From contig NW_022985452.1 of NCBI RefSeq assembly GCF_010093595.1, positions 613,656 through 677,655 on the forward strand: a DNA stretch of 64,000 bases, written 5' to 3'. The DNA comes from Mytilinidion resinicola. Its lineage: Eukaryota > Ascomycota > Dothideomycetes > Mytilinidiales > Mytilinidiaceae. Below the pieces are notes generated by a model. The model searched no databases and was not told where the DNA came from. It saw only the letters and a program-made list of their open reading frames with translations. The translations under genes were made by a program, and so were the position numbers. Below are positions 44,802 to 54,735 of this stretch, one piece after another (position 1 is the stretch's first letter; every line of letters starts with the position of its first letter).

Positions 44802-45619
44802 ACGCTATCCTCGCCTCATTGATTTTCGATTCAAGGGTTCTCTTGGCGCATTTTTGAGCATGGAGTTTGGAAAAATGATCCGGGTAATTTTAGTGGGCTT
44901 TAGGTACTCATTTTGGGGTCTGAGAAGCATATCACGGACATGGTAATACGACACTCCTTACAGCGATACGAGCGATATGGCTACTGGACACTCTTTCAGT
45001 CTAATTTTTTCTCTATAATATTATCGGCGAACTGTCGTCACTTCACTCAACTCAATCGATAAACGGCTGGCATTGTTGACGCCGCATTCCAGATTTTGTC
45101 GATGCCAAGCCCTTCCCACCCTGATGCTGAGTAAGGAAGTCACGTGAAGCCTTGGAATGATTCGAGTACGGTCTTTTGGAGCACAGATTCGCCTTCTACC
45201 GCATGAGAATAACATCCAATTTGTCGATTCATCGGTATTAGTAATACGCATCTTATCCAAGTGGGTGTACATCTGCGTGCCAATCACGTGTCTGAGGGAC
45301 CGCGTTTTGCGATGACAGCATCAAAGATAAAGAGCAAAGGGAAGATCCAGAGGGGCGCAAGTACGAGAGGACTTAATGTATGTAAGTTACAGATAGGTAT
45401 ATATGAAGCCCCAGGATGGAGCAAAAAAAGGACAAAAAAAAAAGGTCCACCAAGATTCAAACCCAAGACGGGGAATCCCACAACCTAGGCCCCAAGTCGA
45501 GATCACCGCAGTGTGCACTCTATGGGCGGTAACGAAATACCCCTAGTTCATGGGAGTGGACCAGTCGTCCAAGATGAGATCACCGCAGTGTGGTCTGACT
45601 GGTCCACCTATGAGTTGAA
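44802..45619. other. Intergenic region
   Basis: About 800 bp with no supported gene. The word GAGATCACCGCAGTGTG occurs twice, near 45499 and 45574. GTGGACCAGTC near 45554 and GACTGGTCCAC near 45588 form an imperfectly spaced inverted repeat. Function unknown. Confidence 0.45.
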
Positions 45620-45627
45620 TTGATGGA

Positions 45628-46191
45628 GGGCGCTAGTACCTGCACAACCCCTTTTCGGTAGTTTCACACCCCCCATTTCGGTAAAAGCACACCCCCGCTC
45701 TCGTCTGATCTTTCAGTTGGCTGGAACAGCTCGGAGCTTCGTCCGGAGCTCTATTCTCACGTGCATCTGCACGTGTAGCCTTTCTCATTCACTTAGGCGA
45801 ACGTGAGCTCGTACGTGAGGTTATATATAAGGCTATACAAATCGGCATGGCTATACAGCCTCTCCGTTTTACAGTGCATTTTTTCTAATTCGTGCAGCCG
45901 TATATACAGCCGTACGTAAGGCTATACAAATCGGAAAGGATGCGCTGTAAAACAGAGAGGCTCTATAGCCATGACGATTCGTATAGCCTCACGTACGAAC
46001 TCACGTACTAGCTCACGTGCGCCTAAGTGAATGAGAAAGGCTACACGTGCAGATGCACGTGAGAATAGAGCTCCGGACGAAGCTCCGAGCTGTTCCAGCC
46101 AACTGAAAGATCAGACGAGAGCGGGGGTGTGCTTTTACCGAAATGGGGGGTGTGAAACTACCGAAAAGGGGTTGTGCAGGTACTAGCGCCC
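45628..46191. mobile_element. Foldback element, 172-bp identical arms, 8-bp target duplication
   Basis: The first 172 bp (45628-45799) and the reverse complement of the last 172 bp (46020-46191) are identical by direct reading; beyond that the inverted similarity continues with mismatches toward a centre near 45900. Ends read GGGCGCTAGTACC. TTGATGGA is duplicated directly at 45620-45627 and 46192-46199. The 8-bp duplication suggests a hAT-type integration. The 564-bp element has no transposase frame. Perfect arms point to recent insertion or arm homogenisation. A transcript through it would fold into a long hairpin. It shares an AAATCGGAAAGGATGC word (45938) with the 3205-3987 element. Confidence 0.85.
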
Positions 46192-46199
46192 TTGATGGA

Positions 46200-46812
46200 G
46201 GTGCCGAAAAATAAGCCAGAATATATTCCTAGTGAATCTTCTCAACACAGAACTAGTATCACTGCTGGCTAGGGTTTCGGGGAGCAGAAGCAGCTTGATT
46301 ATTTACAGAGTACTTCTTTCTGGCGACCCAGTGCTTTTAGCTGTTGAGCTGATCCAGCGACGCCCCTTGCAACGTCGTTTCGCAAGGTCAGCAGATATTC
46401 TGTATAAACCAATACATAAAGACTCTGTACCTACCACGACTTCCGTCCGCTTGCATTAGGCCACATATGTCGAGGTCGAGATGGCAGCGTTCACATCAAC
46501 CTGTTCAATCAGGGATGTGGTCGCCGGTCATCATTCACTATAAAACACTTCAACAATCTAACACCACCGGCAACCGCACTAGGAACTTGGAAACATTCAT
46601 GACTTTGGACTAACTTGAAGTCCCAATGGCCTATTTAATACCCGTTGTGCACTGCGCAGCTGGCTCCCACATCCATCTCCCACACGCATACGCACACCCC
46701 CCTGCCAACGTGTCCACCACCACCATTACTGCCGGCGACTGCCACACCACGCACAGCGCAGCCATTCGGCGTTGACTCATAGTTGGAGTAATTTCTCTTC
46801 CGATTAGACATC
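46200..46812. other. Intergenic and promoter region
   Basis: About 610 bp between the foldback element and the BTB-like gene. The last 150 bp are rich in C and CA as in fungal leaders. Nothing else recognised. Confidence 0.5.
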
Positions 46813-48762
46813 ATGTTCAGGAAATTCACCAACCGCCTACCTGCCATCCCCGAACTTCCCGAACTTCCTCCACTTCCGGATCTATCGACGCTTCGTCTAT
46901 ACGAATATGCGTCCCAGGTGACGCTTCCCACCCTCAATCCCTCTGCGCCCGCAGTACTACAACTTTCAAAAGACCCCGAAGACTCGCAAGAGCTGGAAAA
47001 CTGGGAGCACGTCGAGGAAAAGTGGGAAGACTCGGACGTCGAGGAGCTCCTCGAAAAGGCGAAGTACCTTCCCCTTGATTCACCAGATGCGCGCAAAGAG
47101 ATGGATTACTTTGGTTCCAAGGACCAACAAAACCACATTAACATCCAACGTCGAGCGGCCGCCGTGAAGAAGCAGGCGGAGGTGGACAAGAAAACCGCGA
47201 TCCTCCGTCAGCCGTACATCAGCTTCCGGAAAATCCCCAAGCCACCCGCCATCTCTCTTGACTCCGAATGGGAGGAGGAACGAGATAAGGAGGACTTTGC
47301 CGAGTCCAACTTCATGTATTGCCGGCCATCCATGAGAAAGGAGTTCGAGGACTACCATGGCACTCCTTACGCGCAAGAGGCGCTTCGTTTGGACAAGGAG
47401 CGACGAGAGCGAAAGAGACGGGCTGAAGTTGCTGCGATTCAGGACGCGCGAAGGAAGGCTGACTGGGAGAGGAAGCTGAGGGAGAACGAAGAGTTTGCAC
47501 AGCCTCTTCTCGAGGCGTTAGCCAGGCAAAAAAAGGAGAAGGCGGAGGCTGAGTGGCTTCTAGTCAGCCCCATGGATGACGAGGCTCTCCGTCTTGAGAT
47601 GCAAGGGAGGAAAGACGTCGACCTTAAATTGGAGAAAGAAGCTCCCTCATACGAAGCCTCGATCGAGGGCAGAGGAAAGGCAGGGCCCGAGGCCCCTCGG
47701 CATTCGATGATCGACTTCGAGCTGATGTCTTCGCCGAACACATCAGAGCCGCTCTACGTTGAGAGCATCGAGTCGACGCCTGTCCAGGAACTGAAAAGTC
47801 TCATTGACCCCGATGCCCCTCAAGTCGAACTCGTGTTTAATGCGTCCGACCAATCCCCCTCGCCGGTGCAGTTCCCAAAACGTCTTCTTGCAGCCTTCTC
47901 CCCCTTCTTACGAGCCCACTTCGCCCGTAGCGATGTCGCCCACGACGTCGTTTATCTCCACTTGACCGAAATTGACCATGCGACATTCATGCTGCTCTAC
48001 CGCTGGATGCATATGGTGTGTCTGGGAAAATACACACCTGGTACCCATCGCCCTGAACCCTACGAACCTTCTGATACCATCCTCCAGCTTCCAGAACTTG
48101 GTGCCCACCAGAGTCTGAAGACCCAGGTTAAGCTGTTCTGCGCGCTCAACCAGCTGGATATTCACCTTCCTAAGCTCCAGCTCCGAGACTTAATCTGCAC
48201 ACACTTCCCTATTCCAGACGGGCCCATCGTATCGACCAGTCTGGACAACGATTCTGCTCCAGAGTTTTTTCCCGCTGACGACATTAGGCTCGTCCTCAAC
48301 GGCATCAAACTCATAAACCTAAGGAGAAAGACACCTGTAAGCTCCTCAAGTCCCAAGCAACATCAGAATCAGGTACTCCGCAACCGCGAGCTAGAAAAAG
48401 AGGAGTGGGACGAGTCAGACGAAATCGAGTACTTCATGCACACCCACATCGCTCGCTACATAGTCTTGCTCCAAGCCTTCCGCCTCTTCAGAAAAGAGTA
48501 CGCCCGTTTCTTGAACGAAGAGGATGACGCAATTGCAAGACCGCTTGCGCTTGATGTGCAGAGACATAAGAATCTCAGGAGGTGCGTCGAGGTGTGGCAG
48601 CGGCAGGTTCCTGACGATGTGGCTGAGATGGAGGTGGAGACGGAGAACAGTGCCGAGGTGGATAGGGTTAGGATGTTGTTGGAGCGGGACCCCCATGAGG
48701 GCGAACTGTCCTCGGCATGGCACTGCGGAGGGGGTGGGATTATCTGGGGGAGAAGGAAGTAG
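46813..48762 (+). CDS. BTB/POZ-like domain protein with coiled coil
   Basis: 649 residues, one exon. Pro/Leu-rich start, acidic segment (50-80), then a long charged coiled-coil region (about 105-125 and 190-250, KERRERKRR and EEKAEAEW types). Residues 337-410 resemble a BTB/POZ fold as found in many fungal proteins: VELVFN..., FPKRLLAAFSPFLRAHF, YLHLTEIDHATFMLLYRWMHM. BTB domains mediate dimerisation and often link to Cullin-3 ubiquitin ligases. Residues 411-500 would form the helical back region. No signal peptide or membrane segment. Codon use is GC-rich and uniform along the gene. Function beyond protein interaction cannot be stated. Confidence 0.7.
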   Translation: MFRKFTNRLPAIPELPELPPLPDLSTLRLYEYASQVTLPTLNPSAPAVLQLSKDPEDSQELENWEHVEEKWEDSDVEELLEKAKYLPLDSPDARKEMDYFGSKDQQNHINIQRRAAAVKKQAEVDKKTAILRQPYISFRKIPKPPAISLDSEWEEERDKEDFAESNFMYCRPSMRKEFEDYHGTPYAQEALRLDKERRERKRRAEVAAIQDARRKADWERKLRENEEFAQPLLEALARQKKEKAEAEWLLVSPMDDEALRLEMQGRKDVDLKLEKEAPSYEASIEGRGKAGPEAPRHSMIDFELMSSPNTSEPLYVESIESTPVQELKSLIDPDAPQVELVFNASDQSPSPVQFPKRLLAAFSPFLRAHFARSDVAHDVVYLHLTEIDHATFMLLYRWMHMVCLGKYTPGTHRPEPYEPSDTILQLPELGAHQSLKTQVKLFCALNQLDIHLPKLQLRDLICTHFPIPDGPIVSTSLDNDSAPEFFPADDIRLVLNGIKLINLRRKTPVSSSSPKQHQNQVLRNRELEKEEWDESDEIEYFMHTHIARYIVLLQAFRLFRKEYARFLNEEDDAIARPLALDVQRHKNLRRCVEVWQRQVPDDVAEMEVETENSAEVDRVRMLLERDPHEGELSSAWHCGGGGIIWGRRK

Positions 48763-49196
48763 TTGCTGTAGGTGAGAAGGGAAAGACGTCGGCAGTGGGA
48801 CCTTAAAAGCTGTATTGCGGGATAGGTTTCTGTTCCAACGTTCATATATTTTAGCGTTGTAAGGAATAGTATCGCCACGTCCCCGATATTCAAGCGCCAA
48901 TGTTCGACCACATCGATCTGCTAGACAATTGAATAGGCACGGAAGTTAGATATCCGTGAAGCACTTCCAGCTTAGATTAATGAAAGCAAAGCAAAAGGCG
49001 TTCTTATCTAGCAATAACCAAACTCAAAGCTAACTAAATCAAATCGGCCGTTACCTTCAACCCATCTCCTCCCACGATCTTGCAATTTGTCCCAACATCC
49101 ACCATCTCTCTATCTCAGATACCTTCGACCGTCCCCAGTTCGTCTCATTCTCCGTGGCCCACTGCTCACCCAACTTGCTTCGCGGACAAGCGCCCA
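48763..49196. other. Intergenic region between convergent genes
   Basis: About 430 bp serving as 3' flank of both neighbours. Nothing recognised. Confidence 0.5.
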
Positions 49197-50193
49197 TCAG
49201 ACCTTGAGTCCATGAATCTTCCATGCATGCTCATTGCGCTTGTCGGCACGGGGGAATGGCCTCCCTGGACGACCGTGGAAGAAGTTCTGGCTACGCGGGC
49301 ACCCGGCTACCTGGCACCAAAATGCAGACCGCTTCACATGCATGTTGTCGACGTGGCGCTCCATGTCGGCTTTACGGTTGAAATCGCTTGTGCAGTGAGT
49401 GCACGGGAAGTGAATTCGCTTGGTTGGGTTCGCACCGGGCGGGAACTGGCGCCGAACGCGATTTAGTGGAAAAGAAATAAATCTTGTTGCATATCGGTTA
49501 GCTAAAAAAAAAAGGGGGGGGGGCTCACCCAGGCTCAGCGCCACCATCTCCCAGATTGGGAACGGCTGGCTCGCTGAGTCTAGGAGGTTGTGTAAGTCCT
49601 CTGCTCCTGGTTGGATGGGCGACTTCAGCTTCGCCCAAAAAGGGCATAGCGAAGGGCGTAGTGCATGATGCACCTCTGTGGGGATCCTGGAGGGGCGGCC
49701 AATCAGAGCCAAGGCCCAGTTGGGTATCAAGAAGGCTGGAGTCAGCCTGCTGCATGCTGGGAAGGACTTCTGGCGAGAGATTCTGGAAGGAGTATTGATG
49801 AAAGTTGACCCCAGGGTTGAAATCGAGAAGACCAGGTTGAGGACCAAACGTAGTGGCTTCCATGAAGTCGGAAGAGTCGTATGGAGCAGCTTCCATGAAG
49901 GCGGAAGAGTCGTGGATAGGCATCGAGTTCATGTTGAAGTTGGTTTGGTTGCCAGACATAGCCACTTGAGTGTGAAAGTCGGCGGAGTCTAAGCCAACAG
50001 CTCCGGGCTGGCTGCCAATTGCAAATGCTGGAGCATTGACGAAGGCTGGAGTCGTGAAACCGGGCGTCTCGAAGGGCGGCCAATAGTAGGCCGGCTCCAC
50101 GTGGTTCGTATCAGAAGGCTGGGTAGACGACGAGGCTGAGCCTTGGCTGGCGTAAACCTGGCCGAATTGGTCGTAAAATACGGGGTGATCCAT
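49197..50193 (-). CDS. C2H2 zinc-finger protein, probable transcription factor
   Basis: Two exons, 50193-49529 and 49482-49197, give 316 residues. The 46-nt intron runs GTGAGC to ACAAG with a GCTAAC branch about ten nt from the acceptor, and restores the frame exactly. Residues 1-215 are Pro/Ser/Gln-rich, acidic and disordered, like an activation region, with two near-repeats of DSS[AD]FMEA. The C-terminus has a classical finger (PCTHC...H....H) and a second longer one beginning FWCQVAGC and ending H....H. Basic residues near the fingers would aid nuclear import. I chose the ATG at 50193 (MDHPVFYD); another in-frame ATG is at 50247, and the frame is open further to 50379. Inside the intron a run of ten C is followed by ten T, a slippage-prone site. 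Confidence 0.72.
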
Positions 50194-50379
50194 GGCGAAG
50201 GTCGAGCAGCGGTGAGGTTTGAGTAGATTTTGTGTGTGTAGTGCCATTGGGGAGTGTTGTAGACTTATGCGCGGGCTGATAGGGAGGAAAGGTCTGCATG
50301 TAGTACGGTATTGATATGGTATTGATCCAGCGCCCCCTCTACCTTCGCCCTCTTGTGCCTGCCTTCGAGCGCTGCGCAA

Positions 50380-51106
50380 CTACAGGGCCTCTCCGCCTCC
50401 TCCTCAATATCCTCTGCCCAACGTCGCTTTCTTGTGTTGCGATCCCAGTGAGGACAGTGATTAGTATTTGGCTAATCAGAACGGGCAAGTATGTCTACTT
50501 CAGCTCCTTCATTGCAAGTGGCTTTGCTTCTCAGAAGTGAGAAAATGATGCGAATGAAGACGATTAAGACCGGGTTGATCTTCGTGGTTGATAAGGTTAG
50601 AGTGATCAACGCAAAACGACTAAGTCCCCTTACATCAGATTGATTGTCCTGTATTGCAGTCGATTTCAGTAGATTTCGGTGAAATTTAGTGGATTTCTTG
50701 GATTTCCTTGGATTTCACTAGATCTCGTAGGATATCCCACGGTAATCCTGCAGGATTAGTCAACTAAGGCGGATCGATTTTTACATACACCATATGAACA
50801 CAAGACGGGGGTATTGTAGGAAGGTTCAATTTATTGATAAGTCTGGAAACGGACGCAGTTACTCCTCCGACCATTTAAATCTTCAAGAGTGATGAGAGCT
50901 GCAATCAGGCCGAGCATAGAGCAGGAGAGCATTTTCCAAGATGGGCAGGAGCAAGGGAGCCATAGAGTCAAAGTGGTTAACTCATGATTGTTCATTGTGG
51001 AGATCTCTGGGAGAACCGGAAGGAGATGCTAGTATGAGAGAAAAGAAAAGGGAAAAGAGGAGGACTGAGTGGCTCCACAAATACCGAAGAGCACTGTTTA
51101 ATCGAG
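50380..51106. other. Intergenic region
   Basis: About 730 bp with no supported gene. Around 50650-50750 there are several close variants of GATTTC, a short degenerate simple repeat. It leads into a patch of small mobile elements. Confidence 0.45.
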
Positions 51107-51503
51107 CACGCGGGACATGAAAAAGGTGGCACTCTGCACGGGTGTGTGCGCATGTATGCTACTGCTTGGGGTGCTTTAATGCATCTTCACAAAGCTAAAC
51201 AGGATAGAAGTTCTTCAATCTAGGCTATGTGGGAACTTTTTGAAGCACTCTGAGCAGTGGTAGACAGGTGCACCTATAAGACAGCCTGGTTGATAAGTGT
51301 CAACAGAAAGTGGCAGCCTACGAATCCGCAAGGTATATACACACCGTTTCTATGCTTGTGTACGCTTGTTTAGCACCGCTTGAGTCCCTCTAGTATGCTA
51401 TTATTATTTATGAAATACCAGCTGTGGCAAGCTTGATAGCTCTCTAGGCCACCTCAGACGGTGTTGAACTGCCGAGTGTGCCACCTTTTTCATGCCCCGC
51501 GTG
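51107..51503. mobile_element. Inverted-repeat element, 26-bp ends
   Basis: The left end CACGCGGGACATGAAAAAGG (51107 on) matches the reverse complement of the right end (51478-51503) over about 26 bp with one mismatch, continuing through GTGGCAC. Size 397 bp, no coding capacity. I could not define a clear target duplication, so the exact borders and superfamily are open. Confidence 0.6.
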
Positions 51504-51725
51504 TCTAGGTAGCTCAGACTCTGGTTGGATTAGGCGCTGTAGCGCACTAAATCACAACGAACTACACCAAGAGAAGCCTCAGGCCGAGCGGGGCGAAAGC
51601 GGGAGTTTGGCATTGGTCGGACTGGAAGCCTTTCCAGGGGTGCCACAGTGGTGCCGAAGACTGGATGGAGCCTGTACTCGCACCATGCTTTGCAGAGTAG
51701 GTCCTTAGTAACGTTAGCGAAGGTA

Positions 51726-51951
51726 CAGTACTAAGCCATAAGTCTGGGCACACAGATACCATTGCTTGATTACCACTTCCGAGAGCCAGTTACCACTGTC
51801 AGGAGGACCTCCATTGCTAGGAAGCAGACCTTGCAAAAGGCAGCCTAGGTTCCGCTGTATGACACTTGACATCGCGTCAAGATCATGGAAACCCCATGGG
51901 GCACCCCAAGCAGTGGTAAAAGCGTGTGCCCAGACTTATGGCGTGTCAATG
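51726..51951. mobile_element. Tc1/mariner-type MITE, copy A (226 bp)
   Basis: Bounded by TA on both sides (51724-51725, 51952-51953). It starts CAGTACTAAGCCATAAGTCT and ends with the imperfect inverse, roughly 45-bp terminal repeats containing CATAAGTCTG and an ACCACTGCT-type word. The length equals copy B exactly. TA duplication and CAGT ends are the pattern of Tc1/mariner-derived MITEs. No coding capacity. Its right end forms the last codons of the open frame of the adjacent orphan exon. Confidence 0.72.
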
Positions 51952-51976
51952 TAAGAGCAAGATAGTGATAACTTAC

Positions 51977-52542
51977 TCGCTGCTCGGCGCAGTCGCGGCG
52001 AAGAAACAGGCTTTGGTAGGCGTGCTCCATGATGTAGATGTACTTGTTGAGGAACATGACGCGCACCGCCCGCAAATTCTTCAGATCACGCTGTGGCAGC
52101 TCCGGATATTCAGCGTAATTGTAGGTCCGTTCAAAGTCGATCACGTTCGCGATGGGTGCGAACATGGCCATGGCTGTTCCCATTGGATCCTCGCTCCAGT
52201 GATTTTTCCAGATGGCTTCTCGATCAGGATCTGGCAGGTCACGCACGCGTAGGCTTGGGAACCTTCGAGAGAAATCCTTAACTAGGAACTTCACCTTGGG
52301 AATGATGAATTTGGTGATGATCGCTTTTTCGTATTTGTTTTGGCCATTCTTGAGTTTCTGCTCTACTGCACCAAGCTTCCATGTTCGGCTGGATATATAG
52401 AGAAAGGCTTGCAAGTCAGCTGGATGAATGGCGTTTGCAATGGCGTAGATGATCTTTCCTGCAGGCTCGATGAAGGATTCACTGTCCTCTACGTTGCAGT
52501 TAGTGACGATGCACCAACTCGTAGATATATGGAAGTAGGTAC
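51977..52542 (-). pseudogene. Orphan exon of an unknown gene, flanked by MITE copies
   Basis: On the minus strand the frame is open from an AG acceptor-like site (52543-52544) to a GTAAGT donor at 51976-51971, about 188 codons without an internal stop. Protein features: SESFIEPAGKIIYAIANAI near the start, then a basic/aromatic helical region (KYEKAIITKFIIPKVKFLVK), RDLPDPDREAIWKNHW and a long C-terminal helix ending RRDCAEQR. No family recognised. No ATG is found near the 5' end and no partner exon is visible on either side. A full MITE lies just beyond the donor and a truncated copy just beyond the acceptor. It is either an internal exon with unseen partners or a leftover of a gene broken by insertions. 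Confidence 0.5.
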
Positions 52543-52584
52543 CTATATCATGTCTGATCGTACGAGAGCCACCCGCAGCGGCGG

Positions 52585-52759
52585 GCTCCAGTCTTGCTCA
52601 CTCGACACCACTGTGAGGAGCGGCCCAGCTATTAAGCAGCCAAGAAGCAGTCCAATTTACATTACTTGAAACTTGACATCGCGCCTGCGTTTTCGAAATT
52701 CCCTGGGGGTATCCGAAGCAGTGGTAAACGCGTGTGCATAGACTTATGACCTACCACTA
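52585..52759. mobile_element. Tc1/mariner-type MITE, truncated copy
   Basis: Matches the internal and right part of copies A and B: CTTGCTCACTCGACACCACT, then AGCAGTGGTAAACGCGTGTG and AGACTTATG near the right end. The left terminal repeat is replaced by unrelated text, so about 50 bp are missing. Confidence 0.6.
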
Positions 52760-53101
52760 TATTAAGAGATGAGGTACACGAGTGCAGCAGATACGCCAAG
52801 AAGAAAAACTTGAGCTCCCATTAAATTTATCGAATAGGAGAAGGCCAAGTGAAGACTAAGGTGCAGCCCATACCAGTATAAGGCTGGTACGGTATCTCAT
52901 ATCTCGGTTCTAGGTTTTTTCTAGATGGCATGGAATACCACGGACTGAGAGATTGCCGAAAAGACTAGTCCAATTACATGTGTCCAGAATCTGGCCTTGT
53001 ATTAGTTGCGCGGACATAGAAAGCGGTCTGCCAGCTTCCTTTCAACATCCCATTCATGTAATAGTCATCGCGGCCAATAGCCTCCCATCAAGAAGTTCGT
53101 A
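52760..53101. other. Intergenic region between two MITE copies
   Basis: About 340 bp with no gene or repeat that I can name. Confidence 0.5.
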
Positions 53102-53327
53102 CAGTACTAGGTCATAAGTCTGGACACATGGATTTATCACTGCTGAGCTTCAATCTTGCTCACTTGACACCACTGAGGAGCAGCCCAGCTAGTAAGTAGC
53201 CAGCCGGTCAAGAGGATATCTAATTTGCACTGCTTGAAACCTGACATCGGACCTCAGTGTTTGAAATGCTATGGGGGTACCCTAAGCAGTGGTAAACGCG
53301 TGTGCACAGACTTATGGCCAATCACTG
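53102..53327. mobile_element. Tc1/mariner-type MITE, copy B (226 bp)
   Basis: Starts CAGTACTAGGTCATAAGTCT directly after TA (53100-53101) and ends CAATCACTG before TA (53328-53329). Terminal repeats of about 45 bp are imperfect but clear. Same length as copy A with recognisable internal similarity. It lies 30 bp past the stop of the next minus-strand gene, so it may form part of that gene's 3' untranslated region or terminator. Confidence 0.75.
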
Positions 53328-53358
53328 TAGGCAGGTTCCCTTGTAGCAGCCTTCCTTC

Positions 53359-54735
53359 TCATACAACTTCTCCAATGACACCGGAATTGGTTCTTTGACT
53401 CAGCCTCTCTAGCTCCGAGTTTGTACGGCTAGTGCTCGTCATTTCGAAGCCAGAGTTGACCCTTTCCCTTTCGTTGACCCCGAGTCCAATGCGTCTGTTG
53501 ACTTCCTGCTCGAAAAGCCTTTTTTCGCGCCACTTCTTCGTCCATGATTTTACGATTGGAGGCGCGATCTCGATTCCAACAAGCATGACAACGCCAGCAA
53601 GAAGAGCAAACGCCTGGTCCATTTCTAGAATGGACTGAGGAGCGCAGGGGATAAAGAAACAAGCCTTGTGAAATGATTTCCCCCCCGTGAAGATGAACTT
53701 CAAAATTGTGACCAAAACATGGAATGGAAGGAAAATGAAAACTATGCTTATAGTTACGAGAATCGCTCCCACCGGTATTACTGGGACAAAGCAGATCCAC
53801 ATGATTATGTCGAAGGCGACTACGCTGGGATTTTCAATCTCCAGGAGGACGCAGAGAGACGACATGAATACCGTGAAAGCAGTGAGAACTACGGCCGGAT
53901 AGAAGCTGTAAAAAAGCACCCAGATCCGCTGCCAGTCAAAAGAGCGAAATACTGCAGACCCGACGCAGAGGCGATAGAGAAGAATGCCGGCGAGTAGTAA
54001 GACGAGAATGAAAACCGGAACCCAAAGCCAGTTGACGAAAAGCAGAAAGTCATGTTTTGCAGAGCCCATCCCGTTCCAAAACATGGCAGGCGTTCTGTCG
54101 TCCAGGGTACTGAATTGCATCGAAGCCACCGAAGCTAGGGCTTGAGATAGCAACGGAATCATTAGGCCGCCGCTCAACATCCAAAACTTGAATGGGCGTG
54201 GTCCATCGTGAAATACACCAAAAACAATCGATTGGAGCAGTATATGCGCAGTTCCCTGCCACACTATCGTCATCGCCGCACCGTATTGGGCCATGATGTC
54301 GTCCTCAGGGTGGCCTTCTACGTGCACAGATTGCCGTACTTGCTGAACTCGACGCATGAGATCAAGAGCAGCGTAATTAGTGGCGATAACGAAGCTGAGC
54401 GTATTGGGATCTAATTTGGACCGCTTTCCCGTGAACGCGCGGTACCAGGAACCGACAATCCAGAGCATCCATGCCGCCCATGCTCCTGGCCCATAGAAAC
54501 CGCTGACTTTGGATACACCTAGTGGGTCGGGTGGTGTTGATGATATAGATAAATAGATGGGCGGGTCTGTGGGCGTTGTGGTGGATGATGAAGATGAGGT
54601 TGATGTCGGAGAAGTTGAGTTCGACACGGATGAGGGCTTAGGATTTTGATCCACAGTCACCTCTATGATGAGAACGAAGAACGTGAGTGCAAGGAGAATC
54701 AGGGTGCCAAAATAGTATCTACTGAGCAAACCCAT
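53359..54735 (-). CDS. Multi-pass membrane protein, paralogue 1
   Basis: 458 residues, single exon. N-terminal hydrophobic segment (7-27, signal anchor or signal peptide), Ser/Thr-rich stretch (30-62), then the family signature PPDPLGVSKVSGFYGPGAW and about six further hydrophobic segments. A second signature, CFFIPCAPQS followed by LEMDQAFAL, comes before the last membrane helix. The cytoplasmic tail is charged and ends with RTNSGVIGEVV. Both signatures recur in the paralogues at 55237 and 59351. I do not recognise a characterised family; the topology suggests a plasma or internal membrane protein. It is divergent from paralogue 2 across a 500-bp spacer. Confidence 0.78.
   Translation of the reverse strand: MGLLSRYYFGTLILLALTFFVLIIEVTVDQNPKPSSVSNSTSPTSTSSSSSTTTPTDPPIYLSISSTPPDPLGVSKVSGFYGPGAWAAWMLWIVGSWYRAFTGKRSKLDPNTLSFVIATNYAALDLMRRVQQVRQSVHVEGHPEDDIMAQYGAAMTIVWQGTAHILLQSIVFGVFHDGPRPFKFWMLSGGLMIPLLSQALASVASMQFSTLDDRTPAMFWNGMGSAKHDFLLFVNWLWVPVFILVLLLAGILLYRLCVGSAVFRSFDWQRIWVLFYSFYPAVVLTAFTVFMSSLCVLLEIENPSVVAFDIIMWICFVPVIPVGAILVTISIVFIFLPFHVLVTILKFIFTGGKSFHKACFFIPCAPQSILEMDQAFALLAGVVMLVGIEIAPPIVKSWTKKWREKRLFEQEVNRRIGLGVNERERVNSGFEMTSTSRTNSELERLSQRTNSGVIGEVV

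Noticed and set aside
45440..45530. tRNA-like stretch on the minus strand (GGGTTTGAATCTTGG)
   Set aside because: No matching acceptor or anticodon stem could be built. The GGTCCACC words around it belong to a local inverted repeat.
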